Positions 1 through 8,024 of a DNA stretch of 11,084 nucleotides are shown here, one piece after another (the first letter of the stretch is position 1; each line of letters opens with the position of its first letter). This stretch comes from Clostridiales bacterium. GTDB lineage: Bacteria; Bacillota; Clostridia; Oscillospirales; Ruminococcaceae. The notes beneath the pieces were generated by a model that made no database searches, was not told the DNA's origin, and saw nothing but the letters and a program-made list of their open reading frames with translations. The position numbers were made by a program, and so were the translations under genes. The stretch spans positions 1 through 11,084 of the forward strand of contig JAAZLM010000210.1 of NCBI GenBank assembly GCA_012799315.1, read 5' to 3'.

Positions 1-266
1 CGGAAGATGATGATATTGATGCTAGACTAGATGCAGGAGCTAGTATGTTCAACGTATCGGCAGCATCAAAGACTGCCGATGTCGTCGCTAAAATTAGGGA
101 GAGATATCCCACTATCCCGATAATAGCAACGGGCGGACCGACCGATGAGAGTATCTTAAAAACGATACGTGCAGGAGCGAATGCGATTACATGGACGCCA
201 CCATCGAACGGTGAAGTGTTCAGGGATATAATGAATGCATACCGTGAGGGTAAGCCGCACCCTTAA
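1..266 (+). CDS. C-terminal fragment of a TIM-barrel-like protein, 5' end outside the window
   Basis: The frame starting at base 3 is open from the window edge to the TAA at 264-266, so this is the last 87 residues of a longer protein; the ATG at 45 is internal and is not needed as a start. The visible part has an alternating strand/helix pattern: LDAGASMFNVS, then PIIATGGPTDESI, then GANAITWTPPS. The IIATGGPT and GANAITWTPP segments look like the last two beta strands and phosphate-binding loops of a (beta/alpha)8 barrel, as in aldolases and related phosphate-ligand enzymes. I think similar clostridial proteins are often labelled only as hydrolase, but I cannot assign a reaction or substrate. 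It ends 52 nt before the nitroreductase gene on the same strand, with no terminator seen between them, so the two may be cotranscribed. The barrel assignment is inferred from sequence pattern only. Confidence 0.65.
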   Translation, partial: EDDDIDARLDAGASMFNVSAASKTADVVAKIRERYPTIPIIATGGPTDESILKTIRAGANAITWTPPSNGEVFRDIMNAYREGKPHP

Positions 267-306
267 TATAGTATGCATATATAAGATGATAGTTACTTTG
301 ATTGAA

Positions 307-312
307 AAGGAG
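307..312 (+). promoter_or_regulatory. Ribosome binding site that fixes the nitroreductase start
   Basis: AAGGAG lies 6 nt before the ATG at 319. No comparable site precedes the upstream in-frame ATG at 235, which would also overlap the end of the previous gene. This supports the shorter 190-residue product. Confidence 0.8.
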
Positions 313-318
313 AAAAGT

Positions 319-891
319 ATGGAACTAAAGATGAATGATACGATTAGAACAATTTTAGAGCGCAGAAGTATAAGGCAGTTTAAAGGTGAGCAAATCCCAA
401 AGGACGATTTAAATACTATTATAGAGGCAGGAATCTATGCGCCGAGTGCAAGGAACCTCCAGCCGTGGCATATCACCGTCATTAGAGATGAAAGTTTAAT
501 TGAGGAAGTTGAGCACGAGATTAGAGAATATATGCTAAATAGCGATAACGAAGATCTAATCGAACGTGCAAAGGATGGAACACGCACGATTTTTCACAAA
601 GCGCCGACGATTTTACTTGTATCCGGTGATGAAAGCAATGCCTATATGAAAGGCGATTGCTCAAATGTGTTGCAGAACATATCACTTGCAGCATGGTCGC
701 TTGGCATTGGCAGTTGTTATATCGGTATGGGCAATATGTTGTTCCAAACAGATCGAGCAGAGGAATTCGTAACAAGGCTAGAAATTCCAAAGGGATATAA
801 GTCATATTGCTGGATTTCACTAGGATATGCCGATGGCACGATGCCAATAGCCCCCGAAAGAAAAGACGGAGTTGTAACGTATATAGAATAA
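319..891 (+). CDS. Nitroreductase-family FMN-dependent oxidoreductase
   Basis: This is a 190-residue flavoprotein of the nitroreductase/NfsB-like superfamily, a usual length for the short single-domain members. Such enzymes are cytoplasmic dimers that bind FMN and use NAD(P)H to reduce nitro compounds, quinones or other acceptors; the natural substrate here is unknown. The N-terminal RRSIRQF (residues 15-21) and APSARNLQPW (41-50) are the typical FMN phosphate and isoalloxazine contact segments. LGIGSCYIG (128-136) and SLGYADG (167-173), followed by a basic residue pair (R181-K182), match the C-terminal half of the fold. The start at 319 is chosen for its AAGGAG site; an ATG at 331 is a weaker alternative. 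It lies downstream of the TIM-barrel fragment and ends 108 nt before argG. No hairpin terminator is seen after it, so some read-through into the arginine operon is possible. I see nothing tying it to arginine metabolism. Confidence 0.88.
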   Translation: MELKMNDTIRTILERRSIRQFKGEQIPKDDLNTIIEAGIYAPSARNLQPWHITVIRDESLIEEVEHEIREYMLNSDNEDLIERAKDGTRTIFHKAPTILLVSGDESNAYMKGDCSNVLQNISLAAWSLGIGSCYIGMGNMLFQTDRAEEFVTRLEIPKGYKSYCWISLGYADGTMPIAPERKDGVVTYIE

Positions 892-917
892 TATGCAAAT
901 ATTAATGTATAATTTAG

Positions 918-931
918 TGAATATTTATGCA
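918..931 (+). promoter_or_regulatory. Possible ARG box (ArgR/AhrC operator)
   Basis: TGAATATTTATGCA fits the general ArgR operator pattern T-N-A-A-T-(4 A/T)-A-T-T-N-A with one mismatch (G in place of the third base of the right half). It lies 8 bp upstream of the predicted -35 box of argG, the first gene of an arginine operon, where such a site is expected. The region is very AT-rich, so a chance match is a real risk. Confidence 0.35.
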
Positions 932-939
932 AGAATACC

Positions 940-967
940 TTGACTTTAACGTATAATGATGTATAAT
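940..967 (+). promoter_or_regulatory. Predicted sigma-A type promoter of the arginine operon
   Basis: A -35 element TTGACT (940-945) and a perfect -10 element TATAAT (962-967) are separated by 16 bp. Transcription would start near 974-976 and give a leader of about 25 nt before the argG ATG, long enough for the GGAGG at 987-991. A second TATAAT at 952-957 is only 6 bp from the -35 box and is unlikely to be the one used with it. Confidence 0.75.
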
Positions 968-973
968 ATACAT
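959..973. promoter_or_regulatory. Perfect palindrome over the -10 box, operator candidate
   Basis: ATGTATA, a central A, and TATACAT form a perfect 7-1-7 inverted repeat covering the whole predicted -10 element and reaching almost to the predicted start of transcription. A protein bound here would block RNA polymerase. The GTATAAT core also occurs at 907-913 and 951-957, so the region is rich in similar half-sites. ArgR/AhrC is the natural candidate given the operon, but the regulator is inferred, not shown. Confidence 0.5.
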
Positions 974-999
974 AACATCAATTATCGGAGGTATTTATT

Positions 1000-2229
1000 A
1001 TGGGTAAAACACAGTATAAAAAGGTAGTATTAGCATATTCGGGCGGACTCGATACATCAATAATCATTCCATGGTTAAAAGAAAATTATGGGTGTGAAGT
1101 TATCGCAGTCGCTGCCGATGTCGGTCAAGGGGCGGAGCTTGACGGACTTGAGGAAAAGGCAATCAAGACGGGAGCGTCAAAATTATATATTGAAGACTTG
1201 ACTAAAGAATTCGTTGAGGACTTTGTATTCCCGACAATAAAAGCGCAGGCAGTGTATGAGGATGGATATTTACTCGGTACTTCATTTGCTCGTCCGATAA
1301 TTGCGAAGCGCCTTGTAGAAATTGCAAAAGCGGAGGGTGCCGATGCTATTGCGCACGGCTGCACGGGTAAGGGCAACGATCAAGTGCGCTTTGAACTAAC
1401 GATAAAGGCATTTGCGCCGAATATGGCTATCATTGCACCGTGGAGAACATGGGAATTAAAATCACGTGAAGATGAGATTGATTATGCAGTGGCAAGGGAT
1501 ATTCCGCTACCGATCACTAAGGAAACAAACTATTCAAAGGATAAAAACCTATGGCATTTATCACATGAGGGACTAGATCTTGAGGATCCAGCGAATGAAC
1601 CGCAGTTAGATAAAATCCTTGAGATGGGAGTATCACCGGAGAAAGCTCCCGATAAGGCTACATATGTAACAATTAGCTTCGAGAAGGGAATCCCCACCGC
1701 CATTGACGGGGAAAAGATGGATGGGATTTCTATTGTTACTAAGCTAAATGAGCTTGGTGGCGCTAACGGTATTGGGATTGTCGACCTAGTCGAGAATAGG
1801 CTAGTCGGCATGAAATCGAGGGGTGTTTATGAAACACCGGGCGGATCGATACTATATCATGCCCATGCTGTTCTTGAAACAATATGCCTTGATAAAGATA
1901 CTCAAAGGTTCAAACAAGAGGTTGCAATTAAATTTGCCGACCTTGTATATAATGGGCAGTGGTACACCCCATTGAGGGAGGCATTGTCTGCATTTGTTGA
2001 CACAACTCAGGAAACTGTTACGGGCGATGTCAAGCTAAAACTCTATAAAGGCAATATCATGAATGCGGGCGTTACTTCACCTTTCAGCCTTTATAGTGAG
2101 GAGATTGCTACCTTTGGCGAAGATGATGTATATGACCAAATGGATAGTCAGGGATTCATCAATCTATTCGGACTGCCGATTAAGGTAAAAGCACTTCAAG
2201 ATGAAAAACGTGAGAAGAAAAATAACTAG
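1000..2229 (+). CDS. argG: Argininosuccinate synthase
   Basis: ArgG joins citrulline and aspartate, using ATP and releasing AMP and pyrophosphate, to form argininosuccinate, the penultimate step of arginine synthesis in the cytoplasm. At 409 residues it has the full length of the common bacterial type. The N-terminal AYSGGLDTS (residues 12-20) is the PP-loop that binds ATP, and [13 protein letters not shown] (120-132) is the second family signature that contacts the substrates. The start ATG at 1000 has GGAGG at 987-991. It is the first gene of the operon, lying behind the predicted promoter and operator sites, and ends 15 nt before argH. The last residues (DEKREKKNN) are a short charged tail. 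The identification is secure; operon membership is inferred from the strand and spacing. Confidence 0.98.
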   Translation: MGKTQYKKVVLAYSGGLDTSIIIPWLKENYGCEVIAVAADVGQGAELDGLEEKAIKTGASKLYIEDLTKEFVEDFVFPTIKAQAVYEDGYLLGTSFARPIIAKRLVEIAKAEGADAIAHGCTGKGNDQVRFELTIKAFAPNMAIIAPWRTWELKSREDEIDYAVARDIPLPITKETNYSKDKNLWHLSHEGLDLEDPANEPQLDKILEMGVSPEKAPDKATYVTISFEKGIPTAIDGEKMDGISIVTKLNELGGANGIGIVDLVENRLVGMKSRGVYETPGGSILYHAHAVLETICLDKDTQRFKQEVAIKFADLVYNGQWYTPLREALSAFVDTTQETVTGDVKLKLYKGNIMNAGVTSPFSLYSEEIATFGEDDVYDQMDSQGFINLFGLPIKVKALQDEKREKKNN

Positions 2230-2244
2230 AACAGGGGAATTACT

Positions 2245-3615
2245 ATGGCATTATGGGCAGGGCGATTTTCAAAAGAACTTGATGAAGGGGTGAATGCCTT
2301 CAATTCATCAATTGCATTCGATGCTAGAATGTATGAGCAGGATATTAAAGGCAGTATCGCCCATGCTACAATGCTTGGTGCGACAGGTATTATAGATGAG
2401 AAGGAATCACGCATTATCGTGGCGGAGCTAGGGAAAATCCTTGAAGATATAGATAATGGCGAATTGGAATTCGATAGCAGTGCCGAAGATATTCATATGT
2501 TCATCGAGGCGGAATTAACTAGCCGACTTGGCAATACGGGCAAGCGGCTCCACACTGCTAGGAGTAGGAATGATCAAGTCGCCCTTGATTTAAGGATGTA
2601 TCTGCGCACCGAATTAGATGGGATCCTTGATCAAGTCAAGGCGCTAACATTAACATTGTGCGATATAGCCGGCGAGAATCTACATACTGTAATGCCCGGA
2701 TATACGCATTTGCAACGTGCACAGCCGATCACATTCGCACATCATCTAATGGCATATGCCGAGATGTTAATTCGTGACTATGATCGCCTAATGGCAGCAC
2801 AGACGAGAATGAATGTAATGCCGCTTGGCAGTGGAGCATTAGCATCAACGACATATCCGATCGACCGCAATATGACGATGCAGCTACTAGGATTCGATGA
2901 TATAACTGCAAATAGCCTTGACGGAGTGTCGGATAGGGATTTTTGCATTGATATTGCTAGTGCTGGCTCTATATTAATGATGCATCTATCACGTTTTTGT
3001 GAGGAGATAATCATGTGGTGTTCGTGGGAATTTAAATTCATTGAACTTGACGATGCATATGCAACGGGATCAAGCATAATGCCGCAGAAAAAGAACCCCG
3101 ACATAGCCGAACTTGTACGGGGGAAAACGGGCAGGGTAATCGGCTCACTTGTAACATTACTCACAATGATGAAGGGGCTACCCCTAGCATATAATAAAGA
3201 TATGCAAGAGGATAAAGAGGCTGTATTCGATGTTATTGATACGATAAAACTATGTATTAGCACATTTATTCCCATGCTTGAAACGATGACGGTTAATAAG
3301 CAGAATTTGAGGAATGCCGCTGCAAAGGGCTTCATAAATGCGACAGACTGCGCCGACTATCTTGTTAAGAAGGGAATGCCATTCCGTGATGCGTATAAAA
3401 TCACAGGCGAATTAGTCGCCCTTTGTATAAAAAAAGGTTGCACTTTAGAGGAATTGCCGATGAGCGATTATAAAGATAGTAGTGAATCTTTTGACGATGG
3501 TATATTCGATGCAATTAATCTAGAAAATTGCGTCGCCCAGAGGAATATAGTGGGTGGCCCTGCGCCGGATACTGTTAAGGCGCATATTGAGAGAGTGAGG
3601 GAACAGCTTAAATGA
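2245..3615 (+). CDS. argH: Argininosuccinate lyase
   Basis: ArgH cleaves argininosuccinate to arginine and fumarate, the last step of the pathway, and belongs to the fumarase/aspartase superfamily of homotetramers. The 456 residues match the usual length. Three conserved regions that build the composite active site are visible: HTARSRNDQ (103-111), GYTHLQRAQP (152-161) with the catalytic-region His155, and the superfamily signature GSSIMPQKKNPD (275-286) carrying the catalytic serine loop. The ATG follows an AGGGGAA ribosome binding site at 2233-2239. The stop codon overlaps the argC start as ATGA (3612-3615), which implies translational coupling between the two genes. No oddities are seen. 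Confidence 0.98.
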   Translation: MALWAGRFSKELDEGVNAFNSSIAFDARMYEQDIKGSIAHATMLGATGIIDEKESRIIVAELGKILEDIDNGELEFDSSAEDIHMFIEAELTSRLGNTGKRLHTARSRNDQVALDLRMYLRTELDGILDQVKALTLTLCDIAGENLHTVMPGYTHLQRAQPITFAHHLMAYAEMLIRDYDRLMAAQTRMNVMPLGSGALASTTYPIDRNMTMQLLGFDDITANSLDGVSDRDFCIDIASAGSILMMHLSRFCEEIIMWCSWEFKFIELDDAYATGSSIMPQKKNPDIAELVRGKTGRVIGSLVTLLTMMKGLPLAYNKDMQEDKEAVFDVIDTIKLCISTFIPMLETMTVNKQNLRNAAAKGFINATDCADYLVKKGMPFRDAYKITGELVALCIKKGCTLEELPMSDYKDSSESFDDGIFDAINLENCVAQRNIVGGPAPDTVKAHIERVREQLK

Positions 3616-4655
3616 AGAATCAGAAAACAAAGGTGGGCATTATCGGCGCAACGGGCTATGCAGGTATTGAGCTTGTCCGATTGCTACTTGCCCACCCAAA
3701 TGTAGAAATAAATGCAGTGAGTTCCGTCAGCTTTAAGGGCAGAGCGATCAGCGATATATATCCGGCATTACATAGTATCTATGATGTAAAGCTTGGCGAT
3801 GAAGATAGTGTAATTGAACAAAGTGATGTTGTATTCGCCGCATTGCCGCACGGATTGAGCGAGCCTATTGCAAAGAAATGTGTAAGATTAAATAAGCTTT
3901 TCATCGACTTAGGGGCGGACTTCCGCCTAGATAGTCAGGATACATATAAAGAATGGTACGAGAAAAACTTCGACGAACCTGAACTTCATAAACAATCGAT
4001 ATATAGCATACCCGAGCTACATCGTGATAGAATCAAAGATGCTAAAATTATAGCAAATCCCGGCTGTTATACAACATGTATACCGCTAGGACTTGCCCCA
4101 CTTATTAAATCGGGGAGGGCAAAGCTAGATACTATCATAATCGATGCAAAATCGGGAACGTCGGGAGCGGGTAGAGGACTAACACAGACGACGCATTTCC
4201 CCGAATTGAATGAGGGATTCTGCGCTTATAAAGTTGCATCGCACCGTCATATACCGGAGATTGAGCAGACAATATCGCAAATTGCCGGTGAGGAAGTAAA
4301 GGTGACATTCGTGCCGCACCTAATCCCCATTAATAGAGGGATATTGGCGACAATGTATATTAATACGGATTGTAAAGATGAAAATGAATTATACGATATG
4401 TATTGTGAATTCTATAAAAATGATAGGTTTATCCGCATCATGCCATTGGGACAGACGGTGAACGTCAAGAACTCTAAGCTATCGAATTACTGCGATATAT
4501 CACTGCATTTTGATAAGCGAACTGGCAGGGCGATCATAATTTCAGCAATTGATAATATGGTGAAGGGCGCATCGGGTCAAGCAATACAGAATATGAATAT
4601 TGCTCTAGGATTTGATGAGGGCGCAGGACTAGATGCTATACCGCCATCATTTTAG
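3612..4655 (+). CDS. argC: N-acetyl-gamma-glutamyl-phosphate reductase
   Basis: ArgC uses NADPH to reduce N-acetylglutamyl phosphate to N-acetylglutamate semialdehyde. The 347-residue protein is of the long (type 1) class. GATGYAG (residues 12-18) is the Rossmann dinucleotide-binding loop, DLGADFRL (99-106) is a conserved family segment, and Cys152 in IANPGCYTTC is the nucleophile that forms the thioester intermediate. SGAGR (184-188) and HRHIPEIEQ (211-219) with its histidine complete the active site. The start overlaps the argH stop by 4 nt. A GAGGG at 3597-3601 inside the argH end serves as its ribosome binding site, at a rather long spacing of 10 nt. It is followed by argJ after 10 nt. 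Confidence 0.98.
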   Translation: MKNQKTKVGIIGATGYAGIELVRLLLAHPNVEINAVSSVSFKGRAISDIYPALHSIYDVKLGDEDSVIEQSDVVFAALPHGLSEPIAKKCVRLNKLFIDLGADFRLDSQDTYKEWYEKNFDEPELHKQSIYSIPELHRDRIKDAKIIANPGCYTTCIPLGLAPLIKSGRAKLDTIIIDAKSGTSGAGRGLTQTTHFPELNEGFCAYKVASHRHIPEIEQTISQIAGEEVKVTFVPHLIPINRGILATMYINTDCKDENELYDMYCEFYKNDRFIRIMPLGQTVNVKNSKLSNYCDISLHFDKRTGRAIIISAIDNMVKGASGQAIQNMNIALGFDEGAGLDAIPPSF

Positions 4656-4660
4656 GAGGG
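4654..4660 (+). promoter_or_regulatory. Ribosome binding site that fixes the argJ start
   Basis: AGGAGGG overlaps the argC stop codon and lies 5-6 nt before the ATG at 4666. The in-frame ATG at 4633 is inside argC and has no such site, so the shorter argJ product is preferred. Confidence 0.85.
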
Positions 4661-4665
4661 TATTA

Positions 4666-5901
4666 ATGGGAGTTAAATTTGAAGGATTTAATTATATAAA
4701 TGGCGGTATATGTGCGCCGTCAGGATTCCTAGCAGCGGGGTTGCATTGTGGATTGAGGAAGAACAAAAGTAAGAAGGATCTTGCCCTAATCGTCGCAAAT
4801 GAAGTTTGCAATACCGCCGCCGTATATACTAGTAATAAGGTCAAGGCATCGCCGCTAATGGTGACGAAAGAACATCTTGAAGACGGCAAGGCTAAGGCGA
4901 TAATTTGCAATAGTGGGAATGCTAATGCTTGCAACGCTGATGGCGAGGATAAGGCAAAATCAATGTGCAAAATCGTGGCACAGGAATTAGATATTGATAT
5001 GAAAGACGTTCTTGTTGCGTCGACCGGTGTAATCGGGCAGACACTTGATATTATGCCGATTAAGAACTGCATCGGAAATTTGTCGCAGTCACTTTCTACA
5101 ACTGGGAGCGGGAATGCGGCGGAAGCGATCATGACGACGGACACGGTTAAAAAAGAACTGGCATTAGAATTCGAGATAGGTGGCGAGAAGTGCCGCATGG
5201 GCGTAATCGCAAAAGGTAGTGGAATGATTCATCCTAACATGGGGACATTGCTATGTTTCATCACTACTGATGTTGATATAAATACGCCGCTTTTACAAAA
5301 AGCGCTTAAAAGGGCGGTAAAACTTACGCTCAATCGTGTTAGCATTGATGGTGACACATCTACTAACGATATGGCGATTATTATGGCATCGGGCGATGCT
5401 AAGAATAAGAAAATCATTAACGAGGGCAAGGATTATGAGATTTTCCTGAATGCGCTATATATTTTACTGATGAATGCTGCTAGAAAGATTGCAGCCGATG
5501 GCGAGGGCGCAACGAAATTGCTTGAATGTATGTGCGTTAATGCGCCGAGTGAAGATGTCGCCGAAAAGGTTGCAAAATCGGTTATTACATCGAGCCTATT
5601 CAAGGCGGCAATGTTCGCAGCTGATGCTAATTGGGGGAGAATCCTATGTGCTATTGGCTATGCAGATGCTGAATTCAACATTGATGGAATCGGGGTCGAG
5701 CTTGCATCGAGTAAGGGGAAAATCATCGTATGTAAGGACGGTAATGGAGTATCATTCTCCGAAGAATCGGCGAAGGAAATTCTATCGGATGATGAAGTTA
5801 AAATAATGATCGACCTTCAAAACGGCGATGGGAAAGCTATCGCATGGGGATGCGACTTAACCTATGACTATGTTAAAATAAATGCGGATTACCGCACATA
5901 A
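4666..5901 (+). CDS. argJ: Glutamate N-acetyltransferase (ornithine acetyltransferase), possibly bifunctional
   Basis: ArgJ moves the acetyl group from N-acetylornithine to glutamate, which releases ornithine and regenerates N-acetylglutamate, closing the acetyl cycle. Some members also use acetyl-CoA to make N-acetylglutamate from scratch. The 411-residue precursor is full length. KGSGMIHPNMGTLLCF contains the self-cleavage site: Thr194 should become the N-terminal nucleophile of the beta chain, so the chains would be about 193 and 218 residues. The residue before it is Gly193, where I would expect Ala in most homologues. Other conserved segments are ICNSGNANAC and STGVIGQ in the alpha chain and ANWGRILCAIGY and the C-terminal DLTYDYVKINADYRT in the beta chain. 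With no argA in view, a bifunctional role is plausible but cannot be decided here. argB follows after 20 nt. Confidence 0.97.
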   Translation: MGVKFEGFNYINGGICAPSGFLAAGLHCGLRKNKSKKDLALIVANEVCNTAAVYTSNKVKASPLMVTKEHLEDGKAKAIICNSGNANACNADGEDKAKSMCKIVAQELDIDMKDVLVASTGVIGQTLDIMPIKNCIGNLSQSLSTTGSGNAAEAIMTTDTVKKELALEFEIGGEKCRMGVIAKGSGMIHPNMGTLLCFITTDVDINTPLLQKALKRAVKLTLNRVSIDGDTSTNDMAIIMASGDAKNKKIINEGKDYEIFLNALYILLMNAARKIAADGEGATKLLECMCVNAPSEDVAEKVAKSVITSSLFKAAMFAADANWGRILCAIGYADAEFNIDGIGVELASSKGKIIVCKDGNGVSFSEESAKEILSDDEVKIMIDLQNGDGKAIAWGCDLTYDYVKINADYRT

Positions 5902-5921
5902 ACAAAATCAAGGAGATTAAA

Positions 5922-6782
5922 ATGTCGGATATATCTAATATGGTAAGGGCAAAGGTGCTAATTGACGCATTGCCATATATACAACAATATTATGAGAAAA
6001 TTGTCGTTATAAAATACGGCGGCAATGCAATGACGAACGAGAAATTAAAACAAGCAGTAATGAGTGATATTGTCCTGCTATCCTTAGTTGGGATTAAAGT
6101 TGTTCTTGTCCATGGGGGAGGGCCCGAAATTAGCGATACACTAAAAAAGATGGGCAAAGAAACAGAATTCATCAATGGGCTGCGATATACCGATGCTGAA
6201 ACCGCCGACATTGTTCGCATGGTTCTGGCTGGTAAGGTGAATAAAGATCTTGTTTCACTCCTACAAGAACATAAAGGCAATGCGATCGGAATATGCGGAA
6301 TAGATGGTGGCATGATTAAGGCGAGTAGGTTCAATGGTGAAGTCGATCTTGGATATGTCGGCGAAATAGAAGATATAAATCCCGAGCCAATACTCAAGCT
6401 GCTTAAAGATGGATATATTCCCGTAATTGCAACTGTCGCCACGGGGGAAAATGGAGAGGTATATAATATCAATGCCGATACAGCGGCGGCGAGAATAGCG
6501 GCGGAGCTAGGCGCTGAAAATCTGATACTGATGACGGATATAAAAGGATTGCTACGGGAAAAGGACGATGAAAGCACTCTAATTCCAGTTGTGAATGTTA
6601 GTGAAGTGCCATATTTAAAAAAGCAGGGAACTATTTCCGGCGGCATGATCCCGAAGATTGATTGCTGTGTTGAGGCGGTTCGCCGTGGGGTAAAGCGCAC
6701 ATTCATCATTGACGGGAGAACACCGCATTCAATCTTAATAGAACTCCTATCGAATGATGGAATTGGCACAATGTTCATATAA
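5922..6782 (+). CDS. argB: Acetylglutamate kinase, probably arginine-inhibited type
   Basis: ArgB phosphorylates N-acetylglutamate with ATP, usually the controlled step of the acetyl-cycle pathway. The 286-residue protein belongs to the amino acid kinase family: KYGG (31-34) and HGGGPEI (64-70) are glycine-rich nucleotide/phosphate loops, NGLRYTD (85-91) and NINADTAAARIA (182-193) bind N-acetylglutamate, and K208 in the DIKGL segment is the second catalytic lysine. Before the first strand there is an extra helix of about 25 residues (NMVRAKVLIDALPYIQQYYEK). Such a helix links dimers into hexamers in arginine-inhibited enzymes such as those of Thermotoga maritima and Pseudomonas, and is missing in the insensitive E. 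coli enzyme. Feedback inhibition is therefore inferred. The start has AAGGAG at 5910-5915. Confidence 0.98.
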   Translation: MSDISNMVRAKVLIDALPYIQQYYEKIVVIKYGGNAMTNEKLKQAVMSDIVLLSLVGIKVVLVHGGGPEISDTLKKMGKETEFINGLRYTDAETADIVRMVLAGKVNKDLVSLLQEHKGNAIGICGIDGGMIKASRFNGEVDLGYVGEIEDINPEPILKLLKDGYIPVIATVATGENGEVYNINADTAAARIAAELGAENLILMTDIKGLLREKDDESTLIPVVNVSEVPYLKKQGTISGGMIPKIDCCVEAVRRGVKRTFIIDGRTPHSILIELLSNDGIGTMFI

Positions 6783-6794
6783 AGGAGAATATCA

Positions 6795-7976
6795 ATGGAT
6801 TTTAATAAGATAAAAAGCGACGATATGGAGTATATTGCCAATACCTATTCACGATTCGATATCTGCATTGTTGGCGGAAAAAATGCTACATTAGTGGATA
6901 GCGACGGCAGGGAAGTGATTGATTTCACTAGTGGAATCGGTGTCAACAGCCTTGGCATTAGCGATGATAATTGGGTTCAGGCAATATCCGAACAAGCGGC
7001 AAGATTGCAGCATATTTCAAATATATTCTATTCCGAGCCAGCGATTAAAGTTGCAAAGGCATTAATTAATGCCACTTCATTTGATAAGGTTTTTTTCGCA
7101 AATTCAGGAGCGGAAGCCAATGAGGGCGCAATAAAAATTGCAAGGAAGAGGAGTTTTGACAAATATGGTGAGGGTAGATCGAATATTGTCACGCTGAAAA
7201 ATTCCTTCCACGGGCGCACAATAACAACTTTGGCGGCGACGGGGCAGGATGTTTTCCATAACTTTTTCCACCCATTCACACAGGGATTCAGGTATGCGCA
7301 GGCTAATTGTATCGATAGCTTGTTAGAACAAATTGATGAATCTGTTTGCGGTGTAATGATCGAACTCATTCAGGGGGAGGGCGGTGTCCTACCGCTTGAA
7401 AAGTCATATGTTGATGAAATTGTGCAAATTTGCAAGGAGAGGGATCTGACCTTAATCGTTGACGAAGTGCAAACTGGTATCGGTCGTACGGGCAAATTCC
7501 TTTGTTGTGAGCATTATGGGATTTCCCCCGATATTGTCACCCTTGCAAAAGGGCTTGGCTCGGGGCTGCCCATCGGTGCAATATTAATGGCGGACACAGT
7601 TAGCAGTGTTCTAGGGGCGGGCAGCCATGCCACTACCTTCGGCGGGAATCCAATTGCATCTGCCGGCGCATTTGAAGTAGTGAAGCGTGTCAGCGATAGC
7701 AACTTCTTAGATGATGTTGCTAAAAAGGGCGACTATATCCGTGAGCGCCTTTCAAAATTAGATGGAATTACTAGCATTAGCGGATCGGGATTAATGCTCG
7801 GCATCGAACTTACGGATAAAAATGTTGCCGAAGTTGTAGCTGATTCTATAAAAGCTGGCGCATTATTCCTAACCGCAAAGAGTAAGCTAAGACTATTGCC
7901 ACCGCTCACAATTTCATATGAGGAAATCGACAAAGGGCTAGAAGTGTTGGAGCAAGTCCTTAACAGAAAGTACTAG
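6795..7976 (+). CDS. argD: Acetylornithine aminotransferase
   Basis: ArgD is a PLP-dependent class III aminotransferase that uses glutamate to convert N-acetylglutamate semialdehyde to N-acetylornithine; many members also act in lysine synthesis as succinyl-diaminopimelate aminotransferase. The 393 residues are the normal length. NSGAEANE (103-110) and FHGRT (138-142) line the cofactor pocket, VDEVQTGIGRTG (222-233) holds the aspartate that pairs with the pyridine nitrogen, and Lys252 in LAKGLGSGLPIGA is the Schiff-base lysine. The ATG at 6795 is preceded by AAAGGAG (6781-6787), which overlaps the argB stop. It is followed by the longest gap in the operon, 48 nt, before argF. The family includes ornithine and GABA aminotransferases, but the surrounding operon makes ArgD by far the best reading. 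Confidence 0.96.
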   Translation: MDFNKIKSDDMEYIANTYSRFDICIVGGKNATLVDSDGREVIDFTSGIGVNSLGISDDNWVQAISEQAARLQHISNIFYSEPAIKVAKALINATSFDKVFFANSGAEANEGAIKIARKRSFDKYGEGRSNIVTLKNSFHGRTITTLAATGQDVFHNFFHPFTQGFRYAQANCIDSLLEQIDESVCGVMIELIQGEGGVLPLEKSYVDEIVQICKERDLTLIVDEVQTGIGRTGKFLCCEHYGISPDIVTLAKGLGSGLPIGAILMADTVSSVLGAGSHATTFGGNPIASAGAFEVVKRVSDSNFLDDVAKKGDYIRERLSKLDGITSISGSGLMLGIELTDKNVAEVVADSIKAGALFLTAKSKLRLLPPLTISYEEIDKGLEVLEQVLNRKY

Positions 7977-7995
7977 GGGTATATCAATAGAAAAT

Positions 7996-8010
7996 TATAC
8001 ATACAGTATA
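7996..8010. promoter_or_regulatory. Small dyad in the argD-argF spacer, function unknown
   Basis: TATAC (7996-8000) and GTATA (8006-8010) form a 5-bp inverted repeat around ATACA, just upstream of the argF ribosome binding site. The bases recall the half-sites at the argG promoter but in the opposite orientation and with wider spacing. No convincing -35 box is present nearby, so a separate promoter is not called. Confidence 0.2.
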
Positions 8011-8024
8011 GAAAGGGGAGGCAA

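Noticed and set aside
235..318. N-terminal extension of the nitroreductase from an ATG at 235
   Set aside because: It overlaps the previous gene, lacks a ribosome binding site and would add 28 residues before the usual family start.
952..957. A TATAAT as -10 box of argG
   Set aside because: It is only 6 bp from the TTGACT and no -35-like sequence lies 16-18 bp upstream of it; the copy at 962-967 fits better.
2778..3335. A minus-strand open frame of 185 codons opposite argH
   Set aside because: It lies wholly inside argH, whose family signature falls in this very region; the translation looks like no protein family.
5990..6841. A long minus-strand open frame (283 codons) opposite argB
   Set aside because: It is a shadow of argB: low-complexity Ser/Pro/Ile-rich translation, no recognisable motif, and argB is certain on the other strand.
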